Assembly (NCBI GenBank): GCA_003427395.1
Contig: BFEA01000602.1
Coordinates: forward strand, 915,983 to 953,070
DNA from: Chara braunii
Taxonomy: Eukaryota > Streptophyta > Charophyceae > Charales > Characeae
Direction of reading: 5' to 3'
Length of the DNA stretch: 37,088 nucleotides
The position numbers were made by a program, and so were the translations under genes. Shown here in pieces: positions 1-10,846 of this stretch; positions within the stretch are counted from its first letter, which is position 1; each line of letters begins with the position of its first letter. The notes below the pieces were generated by a model. That model made no database searches, had not been told where the DNA came from, and saw nothing but the letters and a program-made list of their open reading frames with translations.

Positions 1-52
<52 letters not shown>
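1..52. repeat. (CT)n microsatellite
   Basis: Nearly perfect CT dinucleotide run at the window edge, so its true length is unknown. It is followed to about position 135 by T-rich DNA without coding signal. Confidence 0.97.
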
Positions 53-55
<3 letters not shown>

Positions 56-159
56 CGTTTTCTTTTTTTTGCCCGTTCTTTTGTGTTTTCTTTGTTTTCG
101 TATTTCATTTTTTTTTTCAGTTTTCGTTCTAAATACCCTTTGTGTCATGCCGATAGTAC

Positions 160-280
160 CGGGGCCCGGCCTTCAAGCAGCGACCGGGCCTTGCCTTGGC
201 CGACCCCCGAAGGTGTCGGCGCGTTAACGGGAAAGGCCCGCGTCCGATAGCTGGGCCAAGTACTGGTGGTTTAAGGAGAG
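160..280 (-). repeat. SINE-type 3' body, copy a
   Basis: Read on the minus strand, this holds TTAAACCACCAGTACTTGGC followed by CCAGCTATC, then a GTTAACGCGCC block. The first part matches the tail half of the tRNA-headed SINE at 30425-30579 almost base for base, and the second part matches 30651-30690 and 24881-24925. No tRNA-like head is visible here, so this is probably a truncated copy. It is GC-rich (GGGCCCGGCC runs). The stretch from 281 to 480 holds nothing I can name. Confidence 0.55.
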
Positions 281-502
281 GAGGAGGGGAACAAAGATCT
301 CCTTACTTTTCCCGGGTAATAAATGTAAAATACTGACCGTGGGATCACGAGTACTGCACGGCAAATTTTGGGTCACTAATATGCCACACAAACTCAAGTC
401 TATCCTATCCCGCTGCTAGTGGGACCATGCTCCAGATGATATGAACCTCAGCCAAAAGTCGTTTGTATTCCAATTCTACAAAAAAAAAAAAAAAAAATCT
501 GG

Positions 503-780
503 ATTTTGTTTTTCGTTTCTTTTTCTTTTTTTTCTTTTTTCTTTTTTTTTTACAAGAAAACAACTCAAGATGATGCTAGGGCCCAGGGGTGCTGATAGGA
601 GCAGACACCACTAGCAGTCTCGGGAGGGCTCCATCTATTGGTGGGGAGCAACACCTGCTGGAAAGCGGGTCCAGCGTCCCAGATCATTGTAATCGAATGT
701 TTGAACAGTTGTAAATGCGCAGGCACGCGGTGATGGGCAGCATTGATTGCCATCGAGCGAGGGGATTGACTGTCCATCAA
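503..780 (-). mobile_element. LINE 3'-end fragment with hairpin module and A tail
   Basis: Read on the minus strand this begins with a LINE 3' UTR block (CAGTCAATCCCC, then GGCAATCAATGCTG) that also occurs at 24066-24115 in LINE-D and, diverged, at about 4600-4645 in LINE-B. About 60 nt later comes the hairpin module at 657-680, the same spacing as in LINE-D. It continues through ACCAATAGATGGAGCC and ATCAGCACC into a T-rich tract at 503-552, which is the A tail on the other strand. The upstream limit is uncertain and may reach about 900. No coding sequence remains. An A18 run at 480-497 abuts it. Confidence 0.6.
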
Positions 781-1356
781 ACCCTAGGACCCTTACCCTG
801 CCGTAATCAACTACTACACTGATACAGTACGAAGGGGAAAGATCCGGACAAGGTTTGGTTTCTACTTCTGCCATTTTTCTACCCAGTGTTGCCAGCACGT
901 GTCTCCCCTAAAACAGTAATAAACAAAACCCGCTCAAGAGGGGAGAACACCAATTCAAAGAGAGAAAGCGAAATTACAGGAGGATGAAAGAGCAGCAAAA
1001 GTCAAATTAGACACCTACTCTTCTGCCCTCTCCACGTGGCCGGGACCAAGCGACATGCCCTAGGAACAACCAACAAACCCTAGTGACATATGCAACAGCA
1101 CCTCTCCCCGGCCCGCCGCATGGCAGATACTTGTGTTCATTATGATTGGTGTGCCCATCAAAATTCGCAATGGGCAAACGTTTATCGAAACAAAACAGGC
1201 GAAGATGTGACAATATTACCTGTCGACAAAAACCAGCTGGAGGTCCTATCCCTACCCCACATCCTCACGCCACCACAGTGTGCCTTTCCACACCCCCCAT
1301 TCAATAAGCGGCGGCCGGAACAGAGAAGAGAAGGGGGCAAGAGGAGAAAAGAGTCG
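781..1356. other. Unassigned stretch
   Basis: I see no gene, RNA or clear repeat here. The first 120 bases may be more 3' UTR of the LINE fragment to the left. The rest is ordinary mixed-composition sequence with only short chance reading frames. Confidence 0.5.
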
Positions 1357-2335
1357 TCACCCATCCCCCGGCGCACTCACCGCGTTATTGTTGATGTTGA
1401 TTTCGCCTGTCGCCCTGTCGATGATTTGGTCGTTGCTGTTATCGTTGTAATTGCTGCTGATGGTACCGCCGATCTCGCCAGTATCGAAATCACCGTCACC
1501 AAAACTGGTGTCCTCTGTGTTGCCGTTGTTGTTGTTGTTGACATTGTTGCTGTTGTTGTTGTCATTGTTTTTGTTGTCATTGTTGTTGTTGTTGTTGTTG
1601 TCGTTGCTATTGTGGTTGTTGTTGCCGCTTTCATCAACACACGACCATGAAATGACACCGACAACATCACTGCCGGTGTTGTTGTTGTTGGTGTTGTCAT
1701 GGCTGTTCATGCCGCCGATCTCACCAAAATCACCATCAAAGGGACCGGCAGCAGCAGCATCGATATTGCCGTTGTTGTCCTTGTTGCTGATGTTGTTATT
1801 GCTGTTTTGTTATTGTTGTTGTTGTTGTCCCTGTTGTTGCGGATGCATGGACATCCTGCCACTTGCGTAGGTGTTGCGGGTGATGATGGCGAGTCATCCT
1901 CTTCCTCCAGATCTACCAGCGCTCCATGGACACGGCGCACAGTGCTTGCCCCTCCTCAAAGATTGTGTAGCAGTGTTGCATCAAAGTCGCCACTTGTTGC
2001 TGGTCAATAAACCTTGCCAAATAAGAAGCTGGCCCCTCCTCCAGCTTCGTGATAATGTGCACAAGGCTCTGCATCATGCTCTGGTGTGTGAGATATGGCA
2101 GTGTGTTCCCCCCATCAGCCACCAGCCTCATCTCATCCACCTTCTATCGGAGAAGGTCATGACTCGTCTGAAGAAGCGAAAACCACTGGGCGGAGCCCTG
2201 AAGTAAAGCCTCAGTCGCGGCCATCGGCATCGATGACCGTGTTGACCACGTTGACCGTGTCTCTGTCGTGGCAAAATCTCCCGTCCACGTCGTTGTCTTC
2301 AGTGTGCTGGCGTCACTGCGTCCTTCAGATCCCAT
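1357..2335 (-). pseudogene. Broken Asn/Gln-rich hypothetical protein
   Basis: I do not recognise this protein. On the minus strand, positions 2335 to 1913 read as one frame of about 140 codons with a single TAG near 2144; it is rich in ordinary residues and looks coding (KVDEMRLVADGG, then HIITKLEEGPASYLARFIDQ). The reading then shifts frame into an acidic LEEEDDSPSSP segment and next into long Asn runs encoded by AAC/AAT repeats, ending near 1357. The Asn-rich part contains the repeated peptide GDFGEIGG / GDFDTGEIGG, which argues for past selection on protein rather than pure microsatellite. At least one TAG, one in-frame TAA near 1815 and two frame changes break it, unless introns explain them. 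The same bases give only Val/Leu/Cys runs on the plus strand. It could be an exon set of a low-complexity plant gene or a decayed copy of one. Confidence 0.4.
1505..1850. repeat. Interrupted (TTG)n / (CAA)n tracts
   Basis: GTT/TTG trinucleotide runs at about 1517-1625, 1675-1695 and 1800-1840. They underlie the Asn or Gln runs on the minus strand and meaningless Val or Leu runs on the plus strand. Confidence 0.85.
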
Positions 2336-2439
2336 GTGGGGCTACCCACTTCAGCTGGCAAAAGCTGGGGCCGTGAACACTCCAGTCGCGCGGCTATGGT
2401 CGTTCGAAGCGGCAACCGCGAGGTTCGTGCGGTGCCTGG

Positions 2440-2640
2440 CGAACGGGCCTTGTCGTCCGCGGGCCGTAAGGCGCTCTTTTTTTTTTCCCTTGGGCACTAG
2501 GCTTGCCGATAAACCCGGCCGGGGCTGATGCCTGGCCGGGCGCCCAGGCGTGTTCCCAGGCACAAGTTGGGTGCTTGGCCAGGCACTCGGGCGTGTGCCG
2601 GGGGTCGGGGCATTTGTCGGGTGCCTGGGTGCCCCGCAAA
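2440..2640. repeat. GC-rich CCGGGC island
   Basis: A block dense in GGCCGGGCGCCCAGG-type words, containing a T10 run near 2478. Similar islands lie at about 12785-12860, 15430-15545 and 29045-29350, each next to homopolymer A or T runs. I cannot tell whether these are one transposon family or independent GC-rich DNA. Confidence 0.45.
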
Positions 2641-2698
2641 ACAGCCTCGCTATTTACTTCAACTATTGATTTCTGCCGTATCGAAGAACGAGGGGACT

Positions 2699-3139
2699 GT
2701 TGATGCTAGTGTCGAGCATCTTACCTGATCGCACAGCATCATCGTGATGAGGGGCTGATACAAGCCTTGCTCTCGCACCACTGCTGTGGTGCCAACCTAC
2801 CCCGTGGGCTGGGGAGAGTTCCAGGTTTGGTTGGGTGGTGGTCCCCCGTACTCTACATAGAGTAGCGAGAGGATGAGATAGATGGGGCAAATATATACAA
2901 ACAAGATTGAGAGAAGAATATAGATTAGTCCTACGGAGGATCGGTCCTACGGAGGATCTCTCTACAGAATCTAAAACAAAAGGGGTAAGACTACTAGAGT
3001 TCTTATTTCCTCCCGGCCAGCTGCCTGTCTTGGCCAATCCAACTACCACACGAATCCAGAGCAACAGGGGGTATAAAAGCACCTAATCCGGTGATAGAGA
3101 GCTCCTTCAAGGTCTCTTAGTCTATGGACACTCCTTCCG

Positions 3140-3140
<1 letters not shown>
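2699..3140 (+). other. Possible solo LTR or promoter region
   Basis: The stretch starts with TGTTGATGC and contains a 16-bp tandem repeat (TCCTACGGAGGATC, twice, 2929-2960) and a TATA-like GGTATAAAAGCACC at about 3070. It ends at the A tail of LINE-A. A TG start plus a downstream TATA box is what an LTR would show, but no matching second LTR or CA end is visible, so this stays speculative. A 139-codon frame on the minus strand has no recognisable motif. Confidence 0.2.
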
Positions 3141-3187
<47 letters not shown>

Positions 3188-3188
<1 letters not shown>

Positions 3189-4411
3189 TTTGTTTGTTTG
3201 TTTGGGCTTACAGGGTCCAAGCTGCCAATCTACTGCGATCCTTGCAGCAACCGAGCATCCCAGGTTGGTCATGGTACAACTATCTTTCGAACAACCACTT
3301 GGCTAATGTCACCTGTGTCACTGATTCTGCTTCCGCCAAAGAGCCCCGAAGGCACCATGTTTCACAAAACCATCTCAGTCCACTGAGTTTGTTTTCGCTC
3401 TGTTGAAGTTTCCTTCTCCAATCCGCTAACATCGCCCGTCTGATCGTTGCACTTTCGCGGATGCACGGATTTGTTTTCACTCTGTTGAACTTTCCTTCTC
3501 GATCAAGCCCGTTTGTTTTCACCATGTTTTCACTCTGTTTTGCGGATGCACGGATTTGTTTGTTGGTCCAGTCCTTGTTGTGAAAGGCTTGATCGTTGCG
3601 TCCTTGCCAAATCACCGATATCAATACTGCTCGCAGAACTTAAGCCACGTAGCCCCGACCTTTGTTCACTGATGAAACCGGTGGCAATCCACCCAAGAGA
3701 ACCCACAGCTTATCCCAAGTTATCGCATTGTCTGAGATTCATCGCCGTTCCTTGGACCACCACTTCCAAATTCGCATTGAAGCTGGACAGTCCCACCATA
3801 AGTGTACCGTTGATTCAAATGCCCATTGGCAGCGCATGCAGGTAAGATCGAGTGTCATTCCATGTTCTGCAAGCCACACTGCAGAAGGTGAAGCCAACAG
3901 CGACAAGAGTCACAAGATGGCAGCATGGCGCTGGTTTGGGATAATTTTCAACTGTTGCCAACATCTTTTTATTGCTGCTGCAATATCTTGTGGTTGGATC
4001 GTCAGTACAGCTTGCCATCTCGGTGTAGCTGTGACCAGGGGATCTTTTGTTGGTAGAATTAATCTATAACCTAGTTTCTGAGTGTAGTCTAGGAGGCACA
4101 CGTTTTGGCCTGCATTACCAACCGCACGCCATTCCCACTTTTTTGGGTCTAGTTTTAATTTACTTATCGGTTTCCCTTGTGCAAAGATAGCACATGTCAT
4201 TTCTCCACCAGTCTTCATTTCCTCGATCACCCTAATCTGCACCAAGGATGACCCCAGTTGTGGTTGGTGTTCTGGCTTTGACATAACCAGGCTGTTTGGG
4301 CTGCAGTGTGTCCACCCTTGGAAGATTCTCTTCCCATCTGGTTCAATCGGAGTGAGTCTCCATATCTGGGTCAAATTGTCTGGTTCATTTGAGATATACC
4401 ATGTGCCTGGC
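3188..4411 (-). pseudogene. LINE-A ORF2 C-terminal part with zinc knuckle
   Basis: This is the 3' part of a LINE ORF2 polyprotein, the region after the reverse transcriptase thumb. From 4411 downwards the frame reads through a conserved connector (LDPKKWEWRAVGN, KLGYRL) to a stop that fits a mutated CGA Arg codon near 3908. It then gives a zinc knuckle at 3840-3787 with Cys-Met-Arg-Cys and, eight residues on, His-X4-Cys. This matches zf-RVT-type knuckles that follow plant L1 RT domains. The last segment (3624-3280) carries the usual basic tail with a WQGRNDQAF motif. The frame changes near 3640. The left boundary at 4411 is exact: the GGGTCT duplication and LINE-B begin there, and the other half resumes at 6976. 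Confidence 0.75.
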
Positions 4412-4414
4412 GGG

Positions 4415-4417
<3 letters not shown>
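4412..4417. repeat. Target site duplication GGGTCT, left copy
   Basis: This six-base copy lies directly against the A tail (plus-strand T run) of LINE-B and matches 6970-6975. Deleting LINE-B and one copy restores the LINE-A reading frame, which supports it as the true insertion site although 6 bp is short for a LINE duplication. Confidence 0.65.
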
Positions 4418-4461
<44 letters not shown>

Positions 4462-6969
4462 TTAAAAACAGGTCCTTATGGTCCTGGCTCCATATCCATT
4501 CTGCGGAGCATCAGTCCGGTTCCTTTCCACCGGCAAGTCAACATTTGAGATACATGGTGAACACTCACGCTTCCTTCCGTCTGGCCGAAGGAACCCTGAC
4601 CAGCATTGATTGCTCCCTATCCGGAGGATTGACTGTCAGCTTGCCCTACCATTTTTCCTCTCAGAATCTGTTAAGATTCTGTCGGCTGATTCGTATAAAG
4701 CAAGAAAAATGGAGAGTTGTCTATACTGTTGAGATGAAAATCTCAGTTTGCCTATCACTGGGTCAACCGTCCTTGTTGGAGTTGTGCTGTGCCATTTCTT
4801 CCACATCGATCTCCCCTTTATTTTTTCTATGCTTCCGGTCCTACTTTCGTTGATCACCATACGGCTCCTTTAGTCAGATCTCTCGGCAGGTATCCTCGTA
4901 GTCTTTCGTGAATGTGCCTGGTGCCACTTCTTCCATCTCAGTCTGTTTTCACTTATCGTTGCCACCTTGCCCTTCCTTGATCAGCCAGTTCCTTGTGAAC
5001 GTTCGTTTCTTGGTTGCTTGTCCTTCTGGCCTGTACCTCGTTGAGTTCACTAATCTCCGCCATCTGCTCCTGATTTCCGTCTCTGCCATGCTCAGCAGTA
5101 GTGCCCACATCTCTTCCCTTGCCACCGCTGTTCCCTCGACTGTCTGAGTGCACCTGCATTTCCATATCACCCACAGAGCCAGATTCAACTGTGATGTTGC
5201 TGGGGATGTTAGTTAGGAGTAGGATAGAGATGGGGGGGACGTTAGGGGGTGGCGCGGCGAACAGAGTCGACCATAGCTCCCGGATCTTCTTCCATATCCA
5301 GGCTGCTTCTCGGCAGAAGAGGAGGCAGTGGGGGATGTCTTCGGGTGAGTCGCTGTTGCACATTGCGCATCGTTCTGAGCTGTCAAGATCGGAATGCTTC
5401 CTTCTCACGTGTAACCACTGGTTGACTGGTAGGGCTGCATGTGCTATTAGCCATTGCATGCTCCGGATTCTGATTGGTCTGATGAGAAGGTATTTGGTCC
5501 ATCTGATGGAGATGGGGGCCGTCGCATCTAGGTTCAGTATGGTTCTCCACTTCTCCGCCAGCCCTGGGTTCGGGTCTCTAGTTTGTAGCCCCCGGCTATA
5601 TCCGAACTTAACGTCGTATTCTGTTATCATCCTTGGTTTGTCGGCCGCGTCTAGGTCCCATATCCATTCCTTTGGGTAGAATTCCAACTCTTTGATGCTG
5701 AGTTCCGGTTGGACTATTAGCCAGGGTTTCTTGTGGGATACTCTTACCTTCCTAAGGAGGTAGGTTTCTATTTGTTCGTGTTGTGGCGTTTTGTTTAGGA
5801 CCTCTAGTTCATATATGTTGTGTTTGGTGATGGGGTAGGATACGAAGTTGGCCTGGTAGTTGGTTGAGTTCGGTTTTGACATGAAGCGATAGGCTCTTGT
5901 TGGTGGAGTCTGTGTGTAGAGTAGTCCCCAGTCTCCTGGCTTCCATATATGTACCTCCTTTAGGAGGGTCGTCCATGGGGAGGGGATGCTTTGGAGGATT
6001 TCTGTCAGGTTGGTGGTCAGTAGGTGGCAGCCTTTTAAGGGAGTGTGAAGGTCCTGTGCAGTGAGCCATTCCTGTCGGTCCTCAGACCAAAGATGTTTGA
6101 CCTGCCATACTCCTCTCTCCACCCAAGACAGCCATCTCCGGTCTTTGGGCCGGAGAGGGCAGTCCACGATCTGCCCTCTGTGTCCTTGATCCATGGGTTG
6201 CAGAACAGGGGTTGTCGTAGAACTTCCTCTTTGTTGCTCGGGGGTTCTTTCTTTTCTGGAATCAGACGACACCAGGCCTTCAGGATCGGTGCCCAATAGG
6301 AGGTGGATGTTGTTGGGGGCTGAATGGGGGTCGTTGGGTTATATTTCCTTGCTGATCTCCCTGATTTAGTTGTCCAATCCTTTGCCATGATCCAGAACAG
6401 GCCGCTCATGTTCGGTGGGTTCGCTACTGGTGTCAATCTCCTTATGCTGTCTAAAGCCATCTTGGTCCACGGGAGGGCTTATTTGGTAAGGATTTTGATT
6501 ATCCATTTCATTTGGAGGGCCATCGCTTCCTGTTTAGGGTCGATTATACCTAGCCCTCCTTCTTGTGGTTTTCTGATAACAGTTTGTCATGCAACCTTGT
6601 TTATGCAGGAGGTTTTGCTGTGGTCACCAGTCCACAGATAGCACCTGGTTCTAGCCTTCAGCTTCTTCAGGTCGTCGTCGAGGGGGCCACCATATGGAGG
6701 CCATGTACCACAGAGTGGAAAATACCGCTGAGTTGATGATCAGGGCTCTCCCTAGAAGGGAGGCCTGGGCTTTGTTATAGGTGGCTAGCCGGGTTATTGC
6801 TCTGGCAAGTAGAGTCTCCCCCATTCCTTGCCAGATGCCATCCCTAATTACCATAATGCCTAAATATCGGAGTGTTTGGTCACCCGTGGTCCAAGACATT
6901 GGGGTGGATGGGTTTGGGGGTTGTGGGGGGGTGCCCTCTGCAAGCCACCATCCTTCCGTTCTCTTGTAA
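4418..6969 (-). mobile_element. LINE-B: 5'-truncated LINE nested in LINE-A
   Basis: A 2.55-kb minus-strand LINE of a related family sits inside LINE-A. It starts, 5' truncated, within the RT thumb at 6969 and ends in a 3' UTR and an A tail of about 41 nt (plus-strand T run 4418-4458). Its 3' UTR holds the CAGTCAATCC / AGCAATCAATGCTGG block and a diverged form of the terminal module (GATGCTCCGCAG, then ATGGAGCC). 5' truncation, A tail and a flanking duplication together are the hallmark of target-primed reverse transcription. Confidence 0.85.
4949..6969 (-). pseudogene. LINE-B ORF2 fragment: RT thumb, connector, zinc knuckle
   Basis: From 6969 the frame encodes the thumb (LRYLGIMVIRDGIWQGMG, then GRALIINSAVFSTLWY), then after a frame change and several stops the GGLGIIDPK signature near 6550. 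A shift in the 6110-6290 region moves into a long frame running to about 5190. It covers the connector (FYPKEWIWDLDAADKPRM, KFGYSRGL) and a zinc knuckle at 5369-5313: Cys-Ala-Met-Cys, then His-Cys-Leu-Leu-Phe-Cys. Near 5190 the homologous frame changes again to the basic tail ending at 4949. Fingers and palm of the RT are absent because of 5' truncation, so no activity is possible. Confidence 0.8.
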
Positions 6970-6975
6970 GGGTCT
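6970..6975. repeat. Target site duplication GGGTCT, right copy
   Basis: Pairs with 4412-4417 on the other side of LINE-B. LINE-A resumes immediately to the right. Confidence 0.65.
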
Positions 6976-7778
6976 GGTGGTTCTGTTCTGGTGGAATCAA
7001 GTAATTACTTCCAATGCGGAGGGATGGCATTAATTAACGTGTTCTTCTTGATTTCCAAGTTGCGAATATGTCCCAATTCCATTCTCAGGTCAGGGTCTGT
7101 CTTCCACGTTCCTCTGATTTCATCCCAGATGTCTCCGATTTGTAGTATCCCTTTTTCTATCCAGCGTCTACCAAAGCTACCCACCGCAGTATCTACTTTA
7201 ATTCATTCTCCTCGGGCACATCGAATGTGAGGATTCTCGAATAGCGGTTGTGCCAAGACCTCGGTTTTCGTGTTAGGTTCGACCCAGACATCAGGGCGCA
7301 ATGATTTCCAGGCTTGGATGACTGCTTTCCAAAATGAAGATTTGATCAATCTTCTCTGAAAGGAATAGAGCATGAGGCATGTCCAAACGTCTGTAGGTCG
7401 TTTTAGATTTCATTCCCGAGCTAGGATTCGTTCTGCCAATTGGATCCAGTGTGTTTCCGAAGGGTCTAGAACTGCTTTCAGAATCCACTTGATCAACATA
7501 GCTGCATTCTATTTTTTTGGGTCAAGAATACCCAGTCCCCCTTCGGTTCGGGGGAGACAAAGCATTTCCCAGGCTACTTTTGACAGAAACTGGTCCTCTT
7601 CACCTGCGTACGGCTTCCATAGAAATTTGGCTGCCCTGCGTCTGACTAACATGTACAGATGTTTCCCCAACCCTCTTACTGTACCTACAAACCACAACAA
7701 CGCAAAGAGTGCTCCATTGATTACCATGCCCCGATCAAATAAGAGAAGGTGAGGAGCTTTGCCCCAGGAAATCAATCT
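6976..7778 (-). pseudogene. LINE-A ORF2 thumb and connector
   Basis: This is the middle of LINE-A ORF2, 5' of the nested insertion. It reads DRGMVINGALFALLWFVG and ends one segment with GGLGILDPKK (7775-7509), the standard L1 thumb signature. It then continues through ALFLSEKIDQ into VEPNTKTEVLAQPLFENP and FGRRWIEKGILQIGDIWDEI, up to the junction. A TGA near 7202 and a TAA near 7009 interrupt it. The reading frame at the junction continues into position 4411 once LINE-B is removed. Confidence 0.7.
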
Positions 7779-9018
7779 CTATAGCGTTTTATGCAGTGGC
7801 AGATCATCCTGGTCTCCTGAACATGCTAGTAGAAGTGAGATTTGAATTCCCAAAAATCTCTCATATTGATTTTCTTTAATCCTACGCATGCCCCATTCCA
7901 CTGCAGGTTCAAAGGAGGAGAAGAGGTCATCGGCGAGGGCCTTTACTTTGTATTCCATGGAGCCCGTGGGGAACCCAATGATGTCTTGATGAGATCTAAT
8001 GTTGTTTAGAATAGAATCCATTTGGATCGTGAATAATAGGGGGGCTAGGGGGCACCCCTGTCTTAATGATCGAGTTAACGAGAATTCGCGAGAGACTCTG
8101 CCGTTAATCATTACTGATGTTGTAGACATTGTGTACAGGGCGGACACCCAAATGGAAAAAAATTCTCCAAACCCCATTATCTTTAGAGTTGTCAAGACAT
8201 ATGACCAGTTCACCCGGTAGTATGCTTTCTCTAGATCTAGAAGGAGGACCGCAAAGTTCAGCTCTTCGTTATGGATGATTTCAAGGGTTTCCACAACAAT
8301 TATCTGGTAGGTAACGTCCCAGTCTCCTTGCAAGGATCTTTGCAAGTATTTTGTAGGAGACATTGAGCACTGAGATAAGCCTCCAATTTCGTATTTCAGT
8401 CCGGTCGCCTTTTTTTAACATAACAAGGATTATACCTCTACACATACTGGTCGACAGATTCCCTCCCTCCAAGACATCATTGTAGATTTCCACTAAACTG
8501 TCACCAACTTCGCTCCAAATGGTCAAGTACAGTTCCACCGGGATTCCATCGTCCCCCGGGGCTTTGCCTTTGGACATAGCTTTCAAGGCAGCGTGTGCTT
8601 CAGTTACCGTAATGGGGCGATCCAGGTTTAAGCATCCCACTGTTGATAGACGAAGAGTGGTATTTGCCCAGTGATTGGATGAGAGGTGCAGGTCACTAGT
8701 CACATTCTTACCTTGGAGCGTGGAAGTGAGGATGTCTTTGTAGTATGCAACTGCATAGTTACAGAGATCATCTGGGTCAGTTGCCTTCGGCCTTTCCCGG
8801 TCAAAGGGATAGCTAAGTTCTCGCATCGGAACTGAGGATCTCCTCGGAAGAAGTCTTCGGAAGGACTCCTTTGTCACACGGTCATAGACCGTGATTCCTT
8901 TCACACGTAGTCTTTCAGACCACACCTCTGATTTTTTTATCTGCAGGTTGTCCCATTCAGTAATTAGTTTTGCCCTTTGTTTACCCCAGACGAGTTGTGA
9001 AACGTTGCATTGAGCCAT
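7779..9018 (-). pseudogene. LINE-A reverse transcriptase
   Basis: The enzyme would copy LINE RNA into DNA at a nicked target. Read from 9018: a spacer, then KAMSKGKAPGDDGIP and the first RT blocks (LKKGDRTEIRNWRLISVLNV, KILAKILARRL). A frameshift at about 8300-8360 follows, then motif A (LLLDLEKAYYRVNW), motif B (RQGCPLAPLLF) and motif C as Leu-Ala-Asp-Asp instead of Phe/Tyr-Ala-Asp-Asp. Right after motif C roughly 45 residues present in LINE-C are missing, so the palm joins too early to the thumb (YERFLGIQISLL). It is clearly inactive. Confidence 0.8.
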
Positions 9019-9083
9019 TCTACTTTCCGCATACTCAATCTCGTGGAGGAGCCGTTCTTCCTGTTTATTTCTATGGAAATTAC

Positions 9084-9674
9084 TTATCCTAGAATCCTAG
9101 AAAAGACGGAGAGTAGGTTGGAAAAAAGTTGTGTGCCTGTTTCCCACCAGGTTGCAGCGTCTTTATACAACGGGTGGCCATCTTTCCAACTATTCCATAA
9201 CTCTTTCATCCATTTCACCAATCCTTCATCTTCTAGATTATGTGTATTGAATCTGAAGAGACCGCGCCCACGACTCAGTTTTGAGGTAAGTATCGTTATA
9301 GTTACTGGTTTGTGATCAGAGAAGGGTTGCATCCATTCTGATACTGCAGTGGTGGAGTCCCAAAGGTTCGCGGAGGTAAGGAAGTAGTCCAATCTTCGTC
9401 TGACCGTCCCTATGTTTTCTCTAGGATTTGAGAACCACGTGAAGCCTTTCTTATCAGGGTGCATCAGTCGATATGAGTCTGTCAGTTCTAGAAAATTCAT
9501 CAGGCTAAGAAGAACGGCTTTATCTGTTGGATATTCCACTGCTTGTGATGTCATTGGGAGATCAAGTGATGTGTTCCAGTCTCCCACTAAACAGATGCGA
9601 TCCCTGTTGGGAATGATGTACAGTAGTTCTTCGAAGAAGGTCCTTCGCTGTTTGGGGTCTGTCGGGATTGCGTG
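9084..9674 (-). pseudogene. LINE-A endonuclease, C-terminal half
   Basis: This is an apurinic-type endonuclease/exonuclease/phosphatase domain that would nick target DNA. Visible catalytic motifs are Gly-Asp-Trp-Asn, RRLDYFLTS and Ser-Asp-His-Lys-Pro. The N-terminal half, which should carry the SxNxxGL and QET(H/W) motifs, is absent. The frame runs straight from the ORF1 C-terminus into the middle of this domain, so an in-frame deletion has fused the two. LINE-D keeps the N-terminal motifs for comparison. Confidence 0.8.
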
Positions 9675-10846
9675 AAGTCCGGGAGAGAAGGCTGGATTGA
9701 GAAAGGACGTCACTCCTTGAGGTTGGATTCCCGGCGGCGGAGGGGCTGATGAAGCAGTACTTGCGCTGGCGGTAGTAGCTGAGGTAACCCCTGGCCCGAG
9801 AGGGCCTTGATAGTGCCGAACTGAGGGGGAGGTTTGTCCTCCAGCTTGCCCTGGAGCCGTGCCAGTGGGTGTTGATGTTGAGGGAGCGCGCTGACGGTTG
9901 CCTCGCCTGCACTCTGCCTCCGAGTGAAAGAAGGCTCTACACCTTTTCCATCGACGAGTGGTTGAGGAAGCAAGTTTAACCTCCAATGAATCGCCCTCGG
10001 ACGTATCCACCCATATCTTGTCTTTCATGTTCTCTCTTGCCGCCGGCTCGATATCAAACTTGATATTGACTAGAGTCGGTTTCATTCGATCCTGTTCTGG
10101 TGGATGCGAGCGAATAACAGGTCCTATCGCTCTCCTGACTAGGCACTCCAAGTACAAAAACGCATCGAGTGGGACCTGTATGGCCACCACCCAAAAGTTT
10201 CTCCTCATCTTCGATTTGTCTCTGTTGGCGTAATTGTGCTTTCGTGAGCCAAGGCTTAAACTCGAAAGCGTAGTGTTCTGGGCCGATCGTCAACTCATCC
10301 GATCCCTTGTTGATAAGCCATGTCGCTATCTCTCTCGACTTCGCCACGTAAGACACCACGCTAGGGGACTCAATTTTGATCCTCCCACGTCGAAACGTTT
10401 GAGGGTCAAAGCTCCCCTCCGTTATCTTGTTGTCTTCGTAGGCTCAAATAATGTCATCTTCAAGTTTGACATTTCGTGGCAGAAAGCGCGTTCCTACTCG
10501 AAAGATAAAAGTGACCGTATGTTCTATTAGCCACCTTATCTTGGTTTGGTCGAGCGATATGTTTACTTTAAACCTCACTTTGCAGCCTTCGATGGTCATT
10601 TCTCCAGGATCGATGTCACTTGGCATATAGCCTTCTTCATAGCAGAATCTGACCAGTTCCTTCAATCGGTCTTCATCGTTAGCCTCTGCTCCTGGTACTT
10701 GCGGGGGGGATCGAGCTCCCCTCCCTCTTCCTGGGTCTCCCACTACTGCTTGAGCCCCGCCTTCATTGTAACTTTCGCCATATCCACGTCGAGGTGATTC
10801 GCTAGTCGTTCCAGTTGACTCTACCAGATGACAATTTACTGAAAAA
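9675..10846 (-). pseudogene. LINE-A ORF1: DUF4283-like RNA-binding protein with degenerate zinc knuckle
   Basis: ORF1 proteins of plant L1 elements bind the element RNA. From about 10846 to 10054 one frame runs with a single TGA at 10446-10444; the stop fits a mutated CGA. It includes VRFKVNISLDQTKIRW and ATWLINKGSDELTIGPEHYA. A frameshift near 10210-10250 leads to FWVVAIQVPLDAFLYLECLV, which resembles the C-terminal part of DUF4283. A knuckle follows: Cys-X4-His-X4-Cys is intact but the first Cys of the CX2C pair is Trp (TGG). A Ser/Thr/Pro/Gln-rich tail follows. No in-frame ATG marks the start; the frame stays open upstream to about 10846. Confidence 0.65.

Noticed and set aside
1090-1870. 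Plus-strand frames rich in Val, Leu and Cys
   Set aside because: Products of TTG repeats; every frame stays open and the composition is pure repeat.
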